Shown in pieces: positions 16,741 to 25,309 of a stretch of 33,491 nt of DNA; positions within the stretch are counted from its first letter, which is position 1; each line of letters begins with the position of its first letter. The notes below the pieces were generated by a model. It saw nothing but the letters and a program-made list of their open reading frames with translations, was not told the DNA's origin and ran no database searches. The stretch is from the NCBI GenBank assembly GCA_026707905.1, contig JAPOVY010000105.1, positions 1 to 33,491 on the forward strand, written 5' to 3'. The position numbers were made by a program, and so were the translations under genes. The DNA comes from Gammaproteobacteria bacterium (lineage in GTDB: Bacteria; Pseudomonadota; Gammaproteobacteria; Pseudomonadales; Azotimanducaceae).

Positions 16741-17640
16741 ATGATGGGGGAAGCTAATCTCTCAACAGACTACCTGCGGTCCGCAAACGACGAAGAAATC
16801 GCTGAACTGTATCGATATCTCTACGATTTGCAGGGCTACCTTGTGGTTGAGGACGTATTAAGTAAAGCGCAAATCGCGACACTCAATCAGATCCTTGATG
16901 AAACATTACCGGAATTCCCGTCAGACCGTCAAGAGCGTACCCAAGAGAGTAGTCGTGGCGTATACGACAACTACCGGTTCGGCATGGCAGGTGGTTCATA
17001 CAAATCGAATCCGGGTTTTCTAACGTATGGGCAACCTTTCGTTGATCTAGTCGACCACCCCTTAACCATGCAGATCATGCGATTTCAGCTCGGCGAGGCG
17101 TTTCGACTTGACCGAATCTTCGGGATGAGAATGCGCAAAGGGATGCCGAGTGGTCGTCTCCACTCTGATTACGGAGCGTCAGAACCATTCACACGGGCGG
17201 AGCCAGGAAAGTACTACCCACAGCCAGGGCATCAGGCATTACACGGATTCGCGGTGGCGGCATTCAACTTGACAGACTCCGGACCCGATACGGGTGGTCT
17301 TTGCTGCATTCCCGGGAGTCATAACAGCCATTTCAAACTGCCGAATTGCATCCGAAATGGGGAGTTTGATGAAGTCGTAATCTGTCCAGAAGCGCCTGCG
17401 GGAAGCGTAACGTTCTTTACCGAAGCCACTACGCATGGCACAATGGCATGGACCGCAGCCCACGAAAGACGCTCGCTACTCTATAAATACTGTGCATCGC
17501 AATTAACGTGGTCCCGCACGCGCGTTACAGCACCACAAGATCTCACTTTGACGCACCGCCAGCAGCGCTTGCTCGAGGAACCCGCCGGCGCACAATGGTT
17601 CTTTGAGTCTTTATTCAAAGATGAGGCGTCCGAAAGCTAG
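16741..17640 (+). CDS. Phytanoyl-CoA dioxygenase (PhyH) family protein, second copy
   Basis: This second Fe(II)/2-oxoglutarate oxygenase has 299 residues, a normal PhyH length. HxD is H141 and D143 (LHSDYG), the distal histidine is H232 (TTHGTMAW), and R243 or R244 (AAHERRSLLYKY) should hold 2-oxoglutarate. The motifs LCCIPGSHNSHF and AGSVTFFTEATTHG are typical of PhyH. The two PhyH proteins of this block differ strongly in length and motif surroundings, so they are unlikely to be a recent duplication and may act on different substrates or steps. The start is ATG 16741, five to six bases after GGAG. The gene lies 55 bp after the ankyrin gene and 36 bp before the Tat-exported protein, so the three are probably co-transcribed. 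Confidence 0.92.
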   Translation: MMGEANLSTDYLRSANDEEIAELYRYLYDLQGYLVVEDVLSKAQIATLNQILDETLPEFPSDRQERTQESSRGVYDNYRFGMAGGSYKSNPGFLTYGQPFVDLVDHPLTMQIMRFQLGEAFRLDRIFGMRMRKGMPSGRLHSDYGASEPFTRAEPGKYYPQPGHQALHGFAVAAFNLTDSGPDTGGLCCIPGSHNSHFKLPNCIRNGEFDEVVICPEAPAGSVTFFTEATTHGTMAWTAAHERRSLLYKYCASQLTWSRTRVTAPQDLTLTHRQQRLLEEPAGAQWFFESLFKDEASES

Positions 17641-17676
17641 ACGACTCAACGTTTTTTCATTTCCTGGAGTTTTGCG

Positions 17677-18168
17677 ATGTTAACGAGAAGACAAACCGTA
17701 CTTGGTGTAAGTCTTGCACCCTTCCTACCACTACTTGGCGCAGTCAGCGATTCGGTAAAAAAAGCGCTTTCTACGTCGCGATTGATCTATCTAACGCCGA
17801 TTAAATCTAATGGGGAAGAGAGTGAATGCAAGGGTGAAATATGGTTCATATACGATGGCGACGATCATGTTTACGTCGTCACACAGTACGAAGCTTGGCG
17901 AGCGAATGCGATCCGTCAAGGGCTGACTTCTGCTCGAATTTGGGTTGGCGAGTACGGTGTATGGACGCGAGCCGGTGACAGCTACCGATCAGCGCCGGAA
18001 CTCATGCTCGAAGGAGCGATTGAAGACGATCCCGCCGCACAGGACAAGGTGCTAAATACGATGGGTGGGAAATACACCGATGAGTGGGGTGTCTGGGGAC
18101 CTCGATTCCGCGAAGGATTAAACGATGATAGTCGCGTGATGCTACGCTATAAGATCGTCGCTGCGTGA
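17677..18168 (+). CDS. Tat-exported small protein, possible split-barrel (PNPOx-like) fold
   Basis: This 163-residue protein opens with a twin-arginine-like signal (TRRQTVLGVSLAPFLPLLGA), suggesting export after folding, often with a bound cofactor. The mature part has strand-rich segments (GEIWFIYDGDDHVYVVT, then WRANAIRQGLTSARIWVGEYG) that resemble flavin- or F420-binding split-barrel proteins of the pyridoxamine-phosphate oxidase type. This fold call is tentative because I see no decisive motif. The ATG is preceded by TGGAG at suitable spacing. It is the last gene of the plus-strand block and lies tail to tail with the large ankyrin gene, with only 21 bp between the two stops. Confidence 0.7.
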   Translation: MLTRRQTVLGVSLAPFLPLLGAVSDSVKKALSTSRLIYLTPIKSNGEESECKGEIWFIYDGDDHVYVVTQYEAWRANAIRQGLTSARIWVGEYGVWTRAGDSYRSAPELMLEGAIEDDPAAQDKVLNTMGGKYTDEWGVWGPRFREGLNDDSRVMLRYKIVAA

Positions 18169-18189
18169 TCGTGCTAACGAAAAAGTAGA

Positions 18190-19803
18190 TTAGCTCAGGA
18201 TCTCAACTATTTCCTGGTGACCGCGTCGTTTCGCCCATTCCACCGGTCGAGACCAATCGGGAATATCTGGTGGCTCGTGAACGTTGCGATCGGGAAATTG
18301 CTCAAGTAAATATTGCACGTAGTCGAGTGAGCCGGATTTCGCAGCCCAACCTAGTGGTGTTGTACGGTATTCCTCGTCGATCAAGCTTGGATTAGCACCG
18401 TACTTCACCATCAATTTGGCTCCGTCGACGTTGTTTTTGTGTGCCATATGGTGAAGCGGGCGTATGGATTGCCAGTTTGGTAGGTTTGGGTCCATGTCGT
18501 GCTGGAGAAGTAGCTCGCACAACTCCAGATTCCACCAGAGATAGCTTTGGCAATACGTCAGTACAGGAGGCACTCTGATCCCCGCATTGAGCATCATGTG
18601 GACAAGCGTGGCGTAGCCATTACTAACTGAGTGGGTAAATCCTTCAATCGCTAACGAGGTTTGGAACCGCTCGGGAGCGTTCTGTAACGCGGCAGCAATA
18701 ACATCGACATTGTTCTCGTGAAAAAACTGAGCGAATCCGACTTTCCCGCCATGTCGGTAAAGCAACTCTCGCATCTCGCGATTGAATGCTGATTCGGTGG
18801 GATTGCCGGATGATTCGACCATCGCATTCGGATCCGCGCCTGCAGCGAGCAGCGCTTCAGCGATTTCAAAATAACCGAAGTGTGATGCGGCCCAAAGCGC
18901 GTAGCCTTGGGGGCAGTTTTCGCCTTCCTCTAGATTTGGATTCGCACCTGCCGCCAACAGTATATTGACGATATCAAGGTAGTTACGTTCCGCTGCTGCC
19001 GATAGAGCTCGTTTACCACCGGACTCTTGATGGTCGCATAGCGAGGCATCACTTGCGAGTAATTCGCGAACACGTTCTTCATCTCCGAGCGCTGACGCAA
19101 TCGTCATCGAATACGCCGCACCGTGTTTTAGTAAGAGCTGTGCGGTCTCATAGTCATTGCGTTGTGCCCAAACTGAATGGCGCCAGAACGCGGTAGCGAT
19201 GGGTCTGAAGCCAGACCCGCCGATACGACTGTCGCTGGAAAAACCGAATGTATCGATATCAGCTCCTCGTTCGAGGAGGATTTCAATCAGCTCGTGATGT
19301 TTGTTTTCCACGGCGTGGTGGATCGGTCGTCGCCCGAAGTCATCGCCTCGATTCACTAGGGTGCGGTCAACGTCGAGTAACTGAGAGACGGACTTTAGAT
19401 CACCATCTTTACATGCGATGTGGATCGGATGAGTGTCACCTTCTGATCCCATCCGCTCTCGAGCAAGTCCTCGTATATACTCAGAGAGTTCGGTGTGACC
19501 ACGGTCCGTCGCAACCTGCAGAAACGTTTCCTGACCATAGAGTGTTTGCTCGGTGAGGTCTGCGCCGCGATCAACAAGCAACTTGGCCGCTTCGAGATGA
19601 CCTTCACGCACGGCAAAGTGAAGAGGTGTGGCATACCAATACTGACACGTAACTAGCTCGTGGTTTTTGTCGATGAGTTCCTTGAGACGCTTGACGTTGC
19701 CTTCGCGCGCTGCGTTGAGTGTTTCCCATACGTCCGAATTACGAACGCGTCCAGTCCAGTCAAGCTCATCGTTGTTGAGTTCTTCTGGTTTGATCAGTTC
19801 CAT
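18190..19803 (-). CDS. Large ankyrin-repeat protein downstream of the ABC exporter
   Basis: This 537-residue protein is almost wholly ankyrin repeats, about a dozen. Clear ones begin with TPLHFAVREGHLEAAKLL (about 59), HPIHIACKDGDLKSVSQLL (124), RPIHHAVENKHHELIEILL (157), RALSAAAERNYLDIVNILL (264), YALWAASHFGYFEIAEALL (301), RPLHHMAHKNNVDGAKLM (457) and TPLGWAAKSGSLDYVQYLL (492). There is no signal peptide, membrane segment or enzyme domain, so it should be a cytoplasmic protein-binding scaffold. The ATG follows GAGG at about seven bases. It is last in the minus-strand run after the two ABC genes and the unknown 132-residue protein. It is the second ankyrin gene within 4 kb but differs in length from the one at 15750, so the two are not obvious recent copies. 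Confidence 0.92.
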   Translation of the reverse strand: MELIKPEELNNDELDWTGRVRNSDVWETLNAAREGNVKRLKELIDKNHELVTCQYWYATPLHFAVREGHLEAAKLLVDRGADLTEQTLYGQETFLQVATDRGHTELSEYIRGLARERMGSEGDTHPIHIACKDGDLKSVSQLLDVDRTLVNRGDDFGRRPIHHAVENKHHELIEILLERGADIDTFGFSSDSRIGGSGFRPIATAFWRHSVWAQRNDYETAQLLLKHGAAYSMTIASALGDEERVRELLASDASLCDHQESGGKRALSAAAERNYLDIVNILLAAGANPNLEEGENCPQGYALWAASHFGYFEIAEALLAAGADPNAMVESSGNPTESAFNREMRELLYRHGGKVGFAQFFHENNVDVIAAALQNAPERFQTSLAIEGFTHSVSNGYATLVHMMLNAGIRVPPVLTYCQSYLWWNLELCELLLQHDMDPNLPNWQSIRPLHHMAHKNNVDGAKLMVKYGANPSLIDEEYRTTPLGWAAKSGSLDYVQYLLEQFPDRNVHEPPDIPDWSRPVEWAKRRGHQEIVEILS

Positions 19804-19862
19804 GTCTGATCCTCGTAAGATGCTGATATTGAGAGGAATGTCGGCTTTACGGAAACCGTCGC

Positions 19863-20261
19863 TTACGTTGAATCGCGAATCTCTGTCATGTACTGCTTAT
19901 GTCGATCGGGGTCGACCATCATGGACGCGAAATAGAGCAGCATGTCTTTGTGGCTCTTCCGCAATTTAGCCTTCTCCATACATCTTTCGCCGTCTTTCGT
20001 CGTCAGGAAACGAAACGCGTCTACCAACGCATCTTTCCCACCTAACCGATTCTCTGCTTCCTTTTCGATGACTTTGTATGCACCTTCCAAATCCGCCTCG
20101 GTCATGTCGAGATTCTCAGGGTCCATCACGAGATTGCTCCACATCGTGGTCAAAAAGATCCGCCATTGATCTTTGTCCATCAGATGATCCGTCACCATGC
20201 ACTGCTTGTCCATTTCGACGAAGAGCGGTGCGAGACGGAGGGAGATCTGCTCGGATTCCAC
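19863..20261 (-). CDS. Uncharacterised Met-rich helical protein
   Basis: I do not recognise this 132-residue protein. It has about twelve methionines and many charged residues, reads as mostly helical, and shows no signal peptide, membrane helix or cofactor motif. The segment DALVDAFRFLTTKDGERCMEKAKLRKSHKDM is the most motif-like part, with LRKSHKDML as a basic patch. The start is GTG at 20261, without a good Shine-Dalgarno; the next in-frame ATG is 16 codons in. It lies 66 bp after the second ABC gene and 59 bp before the ankyrin gene on the same strand, so it is probably part of that operon. Confidence 0.7.
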   Translation of the reverse strand: MESEQISLRLAPLFVEMDKQCMVTDHLMDKDQWRIFLTTMWSNLVMDPENLDMTEADLEGAYKVIEKEAENRLGGKDALVDAFRFLTTKDGERCMEKAKLRKSHKDMLLYFASMMVDPDRHKQYMTEIRDST

Positions 20262-20327
20262 GTAACGTTGTTATCGCATTAAGGTCGGGTCAATAGATGA
20301 TATGCACCATCCACGGACTATGGCGTA

Positions 20328-22205
20328 CTAAGCTGATAGTGACTCGTGCTTCCACGCCGCGCGGAAAGAGTGATCCATGCTTTGCTGAGCGTACAACTCG
20401 AAATATCGCCCTCTAGACTTCAACAGTTCGTCGTGCGAACCCGCTTCAACGATGCGCCCGTCGTCGATGAACACGATTCGGTCCGCGTTTCGAATCGTAG
20501 TGAGGCGATGAGCAATGATGAAGCTGATACGTCCGGCCAACATGCGTTCGATGCCGTGCTGAATCCTCTGTTCCGTTTCAGTGTCGACGGAACTGGTAGC
20601 TTCATCCAGCACGAGAATCTGCGGATCGGCGAGGATCGCACGAGCGAACGACAGCAATTGCTTCTCTCCAGCAGACAGTCGATTGCCACCTTCGCCTACT
20701 TCCGTGTCATAGCCGTCTTCAAGCTCTGAAATGAACTCGTGTGCTTCCGCTAATCTGGCGGCTTGCTCGACTTCCTGATCAGTTGCTTCAAGTTTGCCGT
20801 AACGAATGTTGTCTCTTACCGTTCCGCTGAAGACATGCGCTTGTTCTAACACGATACCGAGGTTGGAATGAAGCCAATGTTGGCTGCGGTTCCGGTAGTC
20901 GACGCCATCGAAATACACACCTCCTCGCGTTGGTTCATAAAAACGACAGACGACGTTTACCAGCGTCGTCTTGCCGCCACCTGTGGGACCGACGAACGCG
21001 ATCGTCTGACCACGCCGCACTTTTAAATTGATGTCGCGAAGTACGGGCCGATCAGCTTCGTAGCCGAATCCCAAGTTGATAAGCTCAATCTCGCCAATGT
21101 CAGACGCACCTCCATCGAATGCAACAGCGCGCTCCGATGCCGAATCTCCGTGAACGCGAATAGCTTCTTTGACGGAGGTCGAGTCTGTAATCTCAGGCTC
21201 TGCTTGAATGATGCTAAGTACGCGTTCCGCACTCGCTTGAGCCATCTGTAATTCCGCAAACCAATTACCGACGAGTTCAAACGGTTCGAAGAAGTGCGTC
21301 ACTAGCATCATAAACGTGATCAGTGTCGTCACAGCGATACTACCGGCCAACATCTCCGATCCACCATAGGCAAGCGCTAAACCGTAAGAAATACTGCTTG
21401 CCGTTACGATGATCGGGACATAGATCGCAGCGAGCGTTAGATTGCGAACTGATGCCTTAAACATCTTGTTAGTTTGTGAACTGAATCTGTGAGCATTCGT
21501 TCGTTCCTGAACGAAGACCTTGCTCGTTTCCATCCCCATGATGCCTTCGTTGAACGAACCCGTGATGCGAGAGTTCGTCGCTCGAACTTCACGCGCTGAA
21601 CCGAGAATCGAACGTTGAAACTTCGCCGAAACCCAGAAAATGAATGGCATGACCAACAACATGACGAGCGTGATCTTCCAACTTAACCACGCCAAGGCGA
21701 AGCATGTAGCAAGCACCATCGTTACACCCCAAATGATGTCGAGTAACGCCCAGCAAAGAATGTTTGTTAATCGCTCGCAGTCAGACGTTAGTCGGGCGAC
21801 TAGCCAACCAACGGGCCGTTTATCGAAGTACGCGAAGGACTGATTCTGTAGGTTCTTGAATGCGTCAATCCGAAGGTCGTAACTTGCATAGACACGGAGC
21901 TTGTTGGTGAAGTAGAGGAAAAAGCCAACAGAGCCAGCTAAGACCAGCACCATAACGATGTAGAAAACGCCCCACATAACAATGGACGCATCTGCGCCAT
22001 TCGCAACGATGTCGTCCAAAAGCCACTTTGTTATGAGCGCGTACAGAGGTTCCAGAACCCCGGTGATTACGGCGGTCAAGACCAGGAAAACGAGCTCACG
22101 TTTGTAAGGTGTGACGTACTGGAACAGCTGGCGCCACAGTTCCCAATCGACTGCAGGCGCAGCGTTTGGATCAAAATGTTCGTCTTCGAGTAGCAGGTCA
22201 GACAT
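20328..22205 (-). CDS. ABC exporter half-transporter with the catalytic Walker B (heterodimer partner)
   Basis: This 625-residue protein fuses a six-helix exporter domain (about residues 35-320) to a nucleotide-binding domain. Walker A is GPTGGGKT (406-413), Walker B LVLDE ends at the catalytic E535, the D-loop is SSVD and the switch histidine is H566. Two motifs are off consensus: the signature is LSAGE (510-514) instead of LSGGQ, and the Q-loop reads VLEQ with E454 where glutamine is normal. This pattern matches the TM288 side of heterodimeric exporters such as TM287/288 and BmrCD. Its start overlaps the end of the partner gene by 8 bases (ATGTCTGA), so the two are surely made together. The N-terminal tail of about 20 residues is acidic. 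The substrate is unknown; drugs, lipids or peptides are all exported by this family. Confidence 0.93.
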   Translation of the reverse strand: MSDLLLEDEHFDPNAAPAVDWELWRQLFQYVTPYKRELVFLVLTAVITGVLEPLYALITKWLLDDIVANGADASIVMWGVFYIVMVLVLAGSVGFFLYFTNKLRVYASYDLRIDAFKNLQNQSFAYFDKRPVGWLVARLTSDCERLTNILCWALLDIIWGVTMVLATCFALAWLSWKITLVMLLVMPFIFWVSAKFQRSILGSAREVRATNSRITGSFNEGIMGMETSKVFVQERTNAHRFSSQTNKMFKASVRNLTLAAIYVPIIVTASSISYGLALAYGGSEMLAGSIAVTTLITFMMLVTHFFEPFELVGNWFAELQMAQASAERVLSIIQAEPEITDSTSVKEAIRVHGDSASERAVAFDGGASDIGEIELINLGFGYEADRPVLRDINLKVRRGQTIAFVGPTGGGKTTLVNVVCRFYEPTRGGVYFDGVDYRNRSQHWLHSNLGIVLEQAHVFSGTVRDNIRYGKLEATDQEVEQAARLAEAHEFISELEDGYDTEVGEGGNRLSAGEKQLLSFARAILADPQILVLDEATSSVDTETEQRIQHGIERMLAGRISFIIAHRLTTIRNADRIVFIDDGRIVEAGSHDELLKSRGRYFELYAQQSMDHSFRAAWKHESLSA

Positions 22206-24036
22206 GGCCGAGCGACTCGAGTTTGATCGATTGATCCATCAGATCTTGCAGCTGACAAAGTTCGTAATACGGACCTGGCCGGTTCGATAGCTCGTCGTGC
22301 GAGCCCGCCTGAACCAGCTTTCCATGTGAGAACACCAAAATTCGATCGACGCTTCGTAATGTCGATAAGCGATGGGCGACGATGAACGTCGTGTGTTTAC
22401 CACGTCTCGCTTCCAAACTATCCAATATCTGGTTTTCTGTATTCGTATCGACTGCGGAGAGTGCGTCGTCAAGAATCAGAATCGGTGGCTCTTTCAAGAG
22501 TGCTCGAGCGAGCGCAAGTCGCTGCCTTTGACCACCCGAAAGCGTCACGCCTCGCTCGCCGATCATCGATTCGTAACCGTCGCTGAAGTTCTCGATGGAC
22601 TCGTGTAATGCTGCCTCGTTAGTAGCGTCGAACAAGTCGGCGTCGGTTGCGTTTTCCTTACCAACTAGAAGATTGTCTCGCACTGAACGGGAATAAAGGA
22701 AAGGCTCCTGAAGGACGATACCAATATGGTTACGTAGCCATTTTCGATTGATCGCCGCAATATCAAGTCCATCGACGCGGATACGACCAGACGTTAAATC
22801 GTGGACTCGAAGTAGACCGCGCAGCAACGTCGATTTGCCTGAACCAGGCGCGCCAACGATTCCGATCGTTTCACCGGCATGAATGTGCACGGAAACATTC
22901 TCAAGTGCGTCTTTTTCCGTACCAAATCGAATGGTGACGTTTTCGAACTCGATCTCACCTGTTAAGCGAGCTACATCGGGAATTGGTTGTTCCGCCTCTG
23001 CCGTCGTATTCAGGATGTGGTTGATTCGTCTTAATGCGACGACAGCTTTACCACCATCCGCAATTAGACGGCCGACATGTCTGATACGCCAGACAACGTA
23101 CGAGACATACATTAAGAACAGAAAGAGCTCGCCAATATTTATCAGCCCTTGCAAGTAGAAGTACGCGCCGACGAACAACACCACGCCGATTTGCATCATC
23201 GCGAAGATATCGGTTCCGCCCCAATAAATCGCCATGACTCTATTTAGGCGTACGTAGTTATCACGAAACGCGCGGTTGCGTTTTTCGAATCGACTCTCTT
23301 CGTATTCATGACGGGCAAAGGCTCGTACCACTCGAATGCCGGTCAGGTTTTCTTGAATGATGGACGTCAGAGCACCTTCCGATTCGTCGGTGATTTGGAA
23401 TAGCTTCGTGATGCTCTTAAAGAAGAAGAACGAACTGAAAAACAAGACTGGCATAAGAATGAACGCGAACCACGCTAGAGATGCGTTATGCCAGAACAAC
23501 ACGGGGATCATTCCAGCTAGAAAGAGCAGCATCCGACCCGCTTCGTCCACGTCACTGTGCATGAAAACTCGCACGGTTTCGATATCCGAAGAGCATCGCT
23601 GGACAAGATCACCGGTTTCCGATTCATCGAAGAACTTCATCGGAACATGATGTAGTCGATCGTAGAGCGTCTCTCGCAAGCGCTGACAGATACCCTCTGA
23701 AGCGACCGCTGACAAGCGATCACGGCCGAATTGGCACGTCATTGATATAGCGGTCAATACCACGCCTGCGATCGCCGACACAATTAAATAAGGTAAGAGC
23801 GCTTGCGGTATCGTGAGCCATGCGGAAACGATAAGTAGTGTCTCGTTGGCAAACGAAAAGTCTCGCTCGACGATGACGTTTAGCGCATGCTTTCCAATCA
23901 ACGGCACTAAGAGCATCAACATTGCGCCAGACGTCGACAGCAGTGCTGCTGCGGCGTAGCGAAGACGGTGACCGCGGGTTAGGCGGACGATCGTTTGTCG
24001 TGATGGCTGGACGTGTGTCGGCACTTCAGCTTTCAT
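22198..24036 (-). CDS. ABC exporter half-transporter with degenerate Walker B (heterodimer partner)
   Basis: This 612-residue exporter has six membrane helices (about residues 25-325) and a nucleotide-binding domain. Walker A is GAPGSGKS (395-402), the Q-loop is normal (VLQEP, Q443), the signature is canonical LSGGQ (499-503), but Walker B reads ILILDD, with D524 in place of the catalytic glutamate. The switch histidine is H555. Aspartate here is the hallmark of the degenerate ATP site in heterodimeric exporters such as TM287 and BmrC. That site would be completed by the LSAGE signature of the partner, while the canonical signature here serves the partner's active site. It is the first gene of the run; a 224-bp gap (24037-24260) containing two small dyads lies upstream. 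Confidence 0.93.
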   Translation of the reverse strand: MKAEVPTHVQPSRQTIVRLTRGHRLRYAAAALLSTSGAMLMLLVPLIGKHALNVIVERDFSFANETLLIVSAWLTIPQALLPYLIVSAIAGVVLTAISMTCQFGRDRLSAVASEGICQRLRETLYDRLHHVPMKFFDESETGDLVQRCSSDIETVRVFMHSDVDEAGRMLLFLAGMIPVLFWHNASLAWFAFILMPVLFFSSFFFFKSITKLFQITDESEGALTSIIQENLTGIRVVRAFARHEYEESRFEKRNRAFRDNYVRLNRVMAIYWGGTDIFAMMQIGVVLFVGAYFYLQGLINIGELFLFLMYVSYVVWRIRHVGRLIADGGKAVVALRRINHILNTTAEAEQPIPDVARLTGEIEFENVTIRFGTEKDALENVSVHIHAGETIGIVGAPGSGKSTLLRGLLRVHDLTSGRIRVDGLDIAAINRKWLRNHIGIVLQEPFLYSRSVRDNLLVGKENATDADLFDATNEAALHESIENFSDGYESMIGERGVTLSGGQRQRLALARALLKEPPILILDDALSAVDTNTENQILDSLEARRGKHTTFIVAHRLSTLRSVDRILVFSHGKLVQAGSHDELSNRPGPYYELCQLQDLMDQSIKLESLGHV

Positions 24037-24164
24037 TCAAATCGGTCTAGAAGGTGTCACTCACGACGATTGCTTCGTGTGTGAGCCACTAGAGCACTCC
24101 GTTTTGCCTAGGATCAGGATCGAGCAGGGCGATGGAGTGTTGAACCCCACCCCTCAATGGGCGG

Positions 24165-24199
24165 CAATCTTAGACAGATTGAGAGTACGCTCTAGCGTA
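24165..24199. promoter_or_regulatory. Two adjacent short dyads in the leader of the ABC exporter operon
   Basis: CAATCT / AGATTG (24165-24170 and 24176-24181) form a 6-bp stem with a 5-base loop. TACGCT / AGCGTA (24186-24191 and 24194-24199) form a second dyad with a 2-base centre. Both lie in the 224-bp gap upstream of the minus-strand exporter genes, about 130-165 bases before the start. They could be an operator or part of a leader RNA. The short arms leave chance as a real alternative. I saw no convincing gene elsewhere in 24037-24260. Confidence 0.3.
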
Positions 24200-24260
24200 T
24201 TAGGTCTATTTCGTTTCGTCTTTAATAGATATTTGACAGAATGTCGCTACCAACACGAGT

Positions 24261-25259
24261 TCATTCCAGATTCACGATCATCTTACCGGTGTTTGCACCG
24301 GTGAACAAACCAATGAATGCATCGGGCATGTTGTCGATCCCTTCAAAGATCGTTTCACGGTACTTCAGTTGACCACTCAAGACCCAGTCAGTCATATCAC
24401 GCATGAAGTCGTCACGCAGATGGTTGTAATTCGATACGATGAAACCTTTTAGTGTCAGCTGCGAACCGATTGCGATGGCCAGATTGCGTGGCCCTGGTAC
24501 AGGCTCGGTGGCGTTGTATTGCGAGATCGCGCCACAAAGGGGAAGCCTTCCGTTCGGTCGCATGCAATTCAAGGCTGCCTCAAGATGGTCACCACCCACA
24601 TTGTCGAAGTAGACGTCCAATCCTTGTGGTGCACACTGCATCAGTTGCTGCGTTAGGTTACCTTCGCGATAGTCGATCCCGTGATCGAAACCGAGATCGT
24701 CAACGAGGTGTTGTGCTTTCTCAGGACCACCAGCGCTACCGATCGCCGTGCAATTCTTGATTTTCGCGATTTGGCCTACAGCACTTCCAACTGCACCCGC
24801 GGCACCGGACACGAAGACGGTTTCGCCTTCCTTGAGTTGTCCAACATCAAGCAACCCGACGTAAGCGGTCATACCTGGCATTCCAAGTATTCCTAAATAA
24901 GCGGACGCAGGTGCTTTCAACTCGCCTAATTTTCTGACGCCGCGTGTTGAATTGACCCACGCTTCACGCCAGCCCCAACTTGATTCAACGTAATCCCCGA
25001 CGGAGAAGTTTGAGTCGTTCGATGCTTCGACTCGACCAATTGCACCACCTGTAAGGGTTTCGGAAAGCTCGAAACCGGCGACGTAGGATTTTCGGTCGAC
25101 CATGCGTCCACGCATGTATGGATCAACCGTAAGACTCACGTTCTTGACAGCGATTTCACCCTCACCTGGATCGGGTAAGTCAATCTCAACAACCGTAAAG
25201 TCCTCCGGTTTTGGCAATCCCACCGGACGACTGACGAGGCGTACTTCTCTAGATTTCAT
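24261..25259 (-). CDS. NADP-dependent oxidoreductase, CurA/prostaglandin-reductase-like MDR family
   Basis: This 332-residue zinc-free medium-chain reductase resembles E. coli CurA (YncB) and leukotriene B4 dehydrogenase-type enzymes, which reduce the double bond of enones with NADPH. The family motif LTVDPYMRGRM (43-53) and the nucleotide-binding loop VSGAAGAVGSAVGQIAK (about 149-165) are present, followed by YFDNVGGDHLEAAL and the MPDAFIGLFTGANTGKMIV ending. No zinc ligands are visible. The ATG is preceded by AAGGAAAA at good spacing. It is transcribed alone on the minus strand, about 50 bp after the transglutaminase-like gene; the two might share a transcript. Physiological substrate unknown. 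Confidence 0.92.
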   Translation of the reverse strand: MKSREVRLVSRPVGLPKPEDFTVVEIDLPDPGEGEIAVKNVSLTVDPYMRGRMVDRKSYVAGFELSETLTGGAIGRVEASNDSNFSVGDYVESSWGWREAWVNSTRGVRKLGELKAPASAYLGILGMPGMTAYVGLLDVGQLKEGETVFVSGAAGAVGSAVGQIAKIKNCTAIGSAGGPEKAQHLVDDLGFDHGIDYREGNLTQQLMQCAPQGLDVYFDNVGGDHLEAALNCMRPNGRLPLCGAISQYNATEPVPGPRNLAIAIGSQLTLKGFIVSNYNHLRDDFMRDMTDWVLSGQLKYRETIFEGIDNMPDAFIGLFTGANTGKMIVNLE

Positions 25260-25309
25260 GTTGGTTTTCCTTGGTCAATGGTGCGAAGAAAAGTGGTTGC
25301 GGACATAGC

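Noticed and set aside
24285-24302. Perfect 7-bp hairpin ACCGGTG/CACCGGT near the end of the CurA-like gene
   Set aside because: It lies inside coding sequence for a conserved-looking segment (TGANTGK) and has no T run, so it is probably a by-product of codon choice.
24077-24304. Plus-strand ORF of 75 codons in the gap before the CurA-like gene
   Set aside because: It runs into the 3' end of the reductase on the other strand, matches no family I know, and has no ribosome site.
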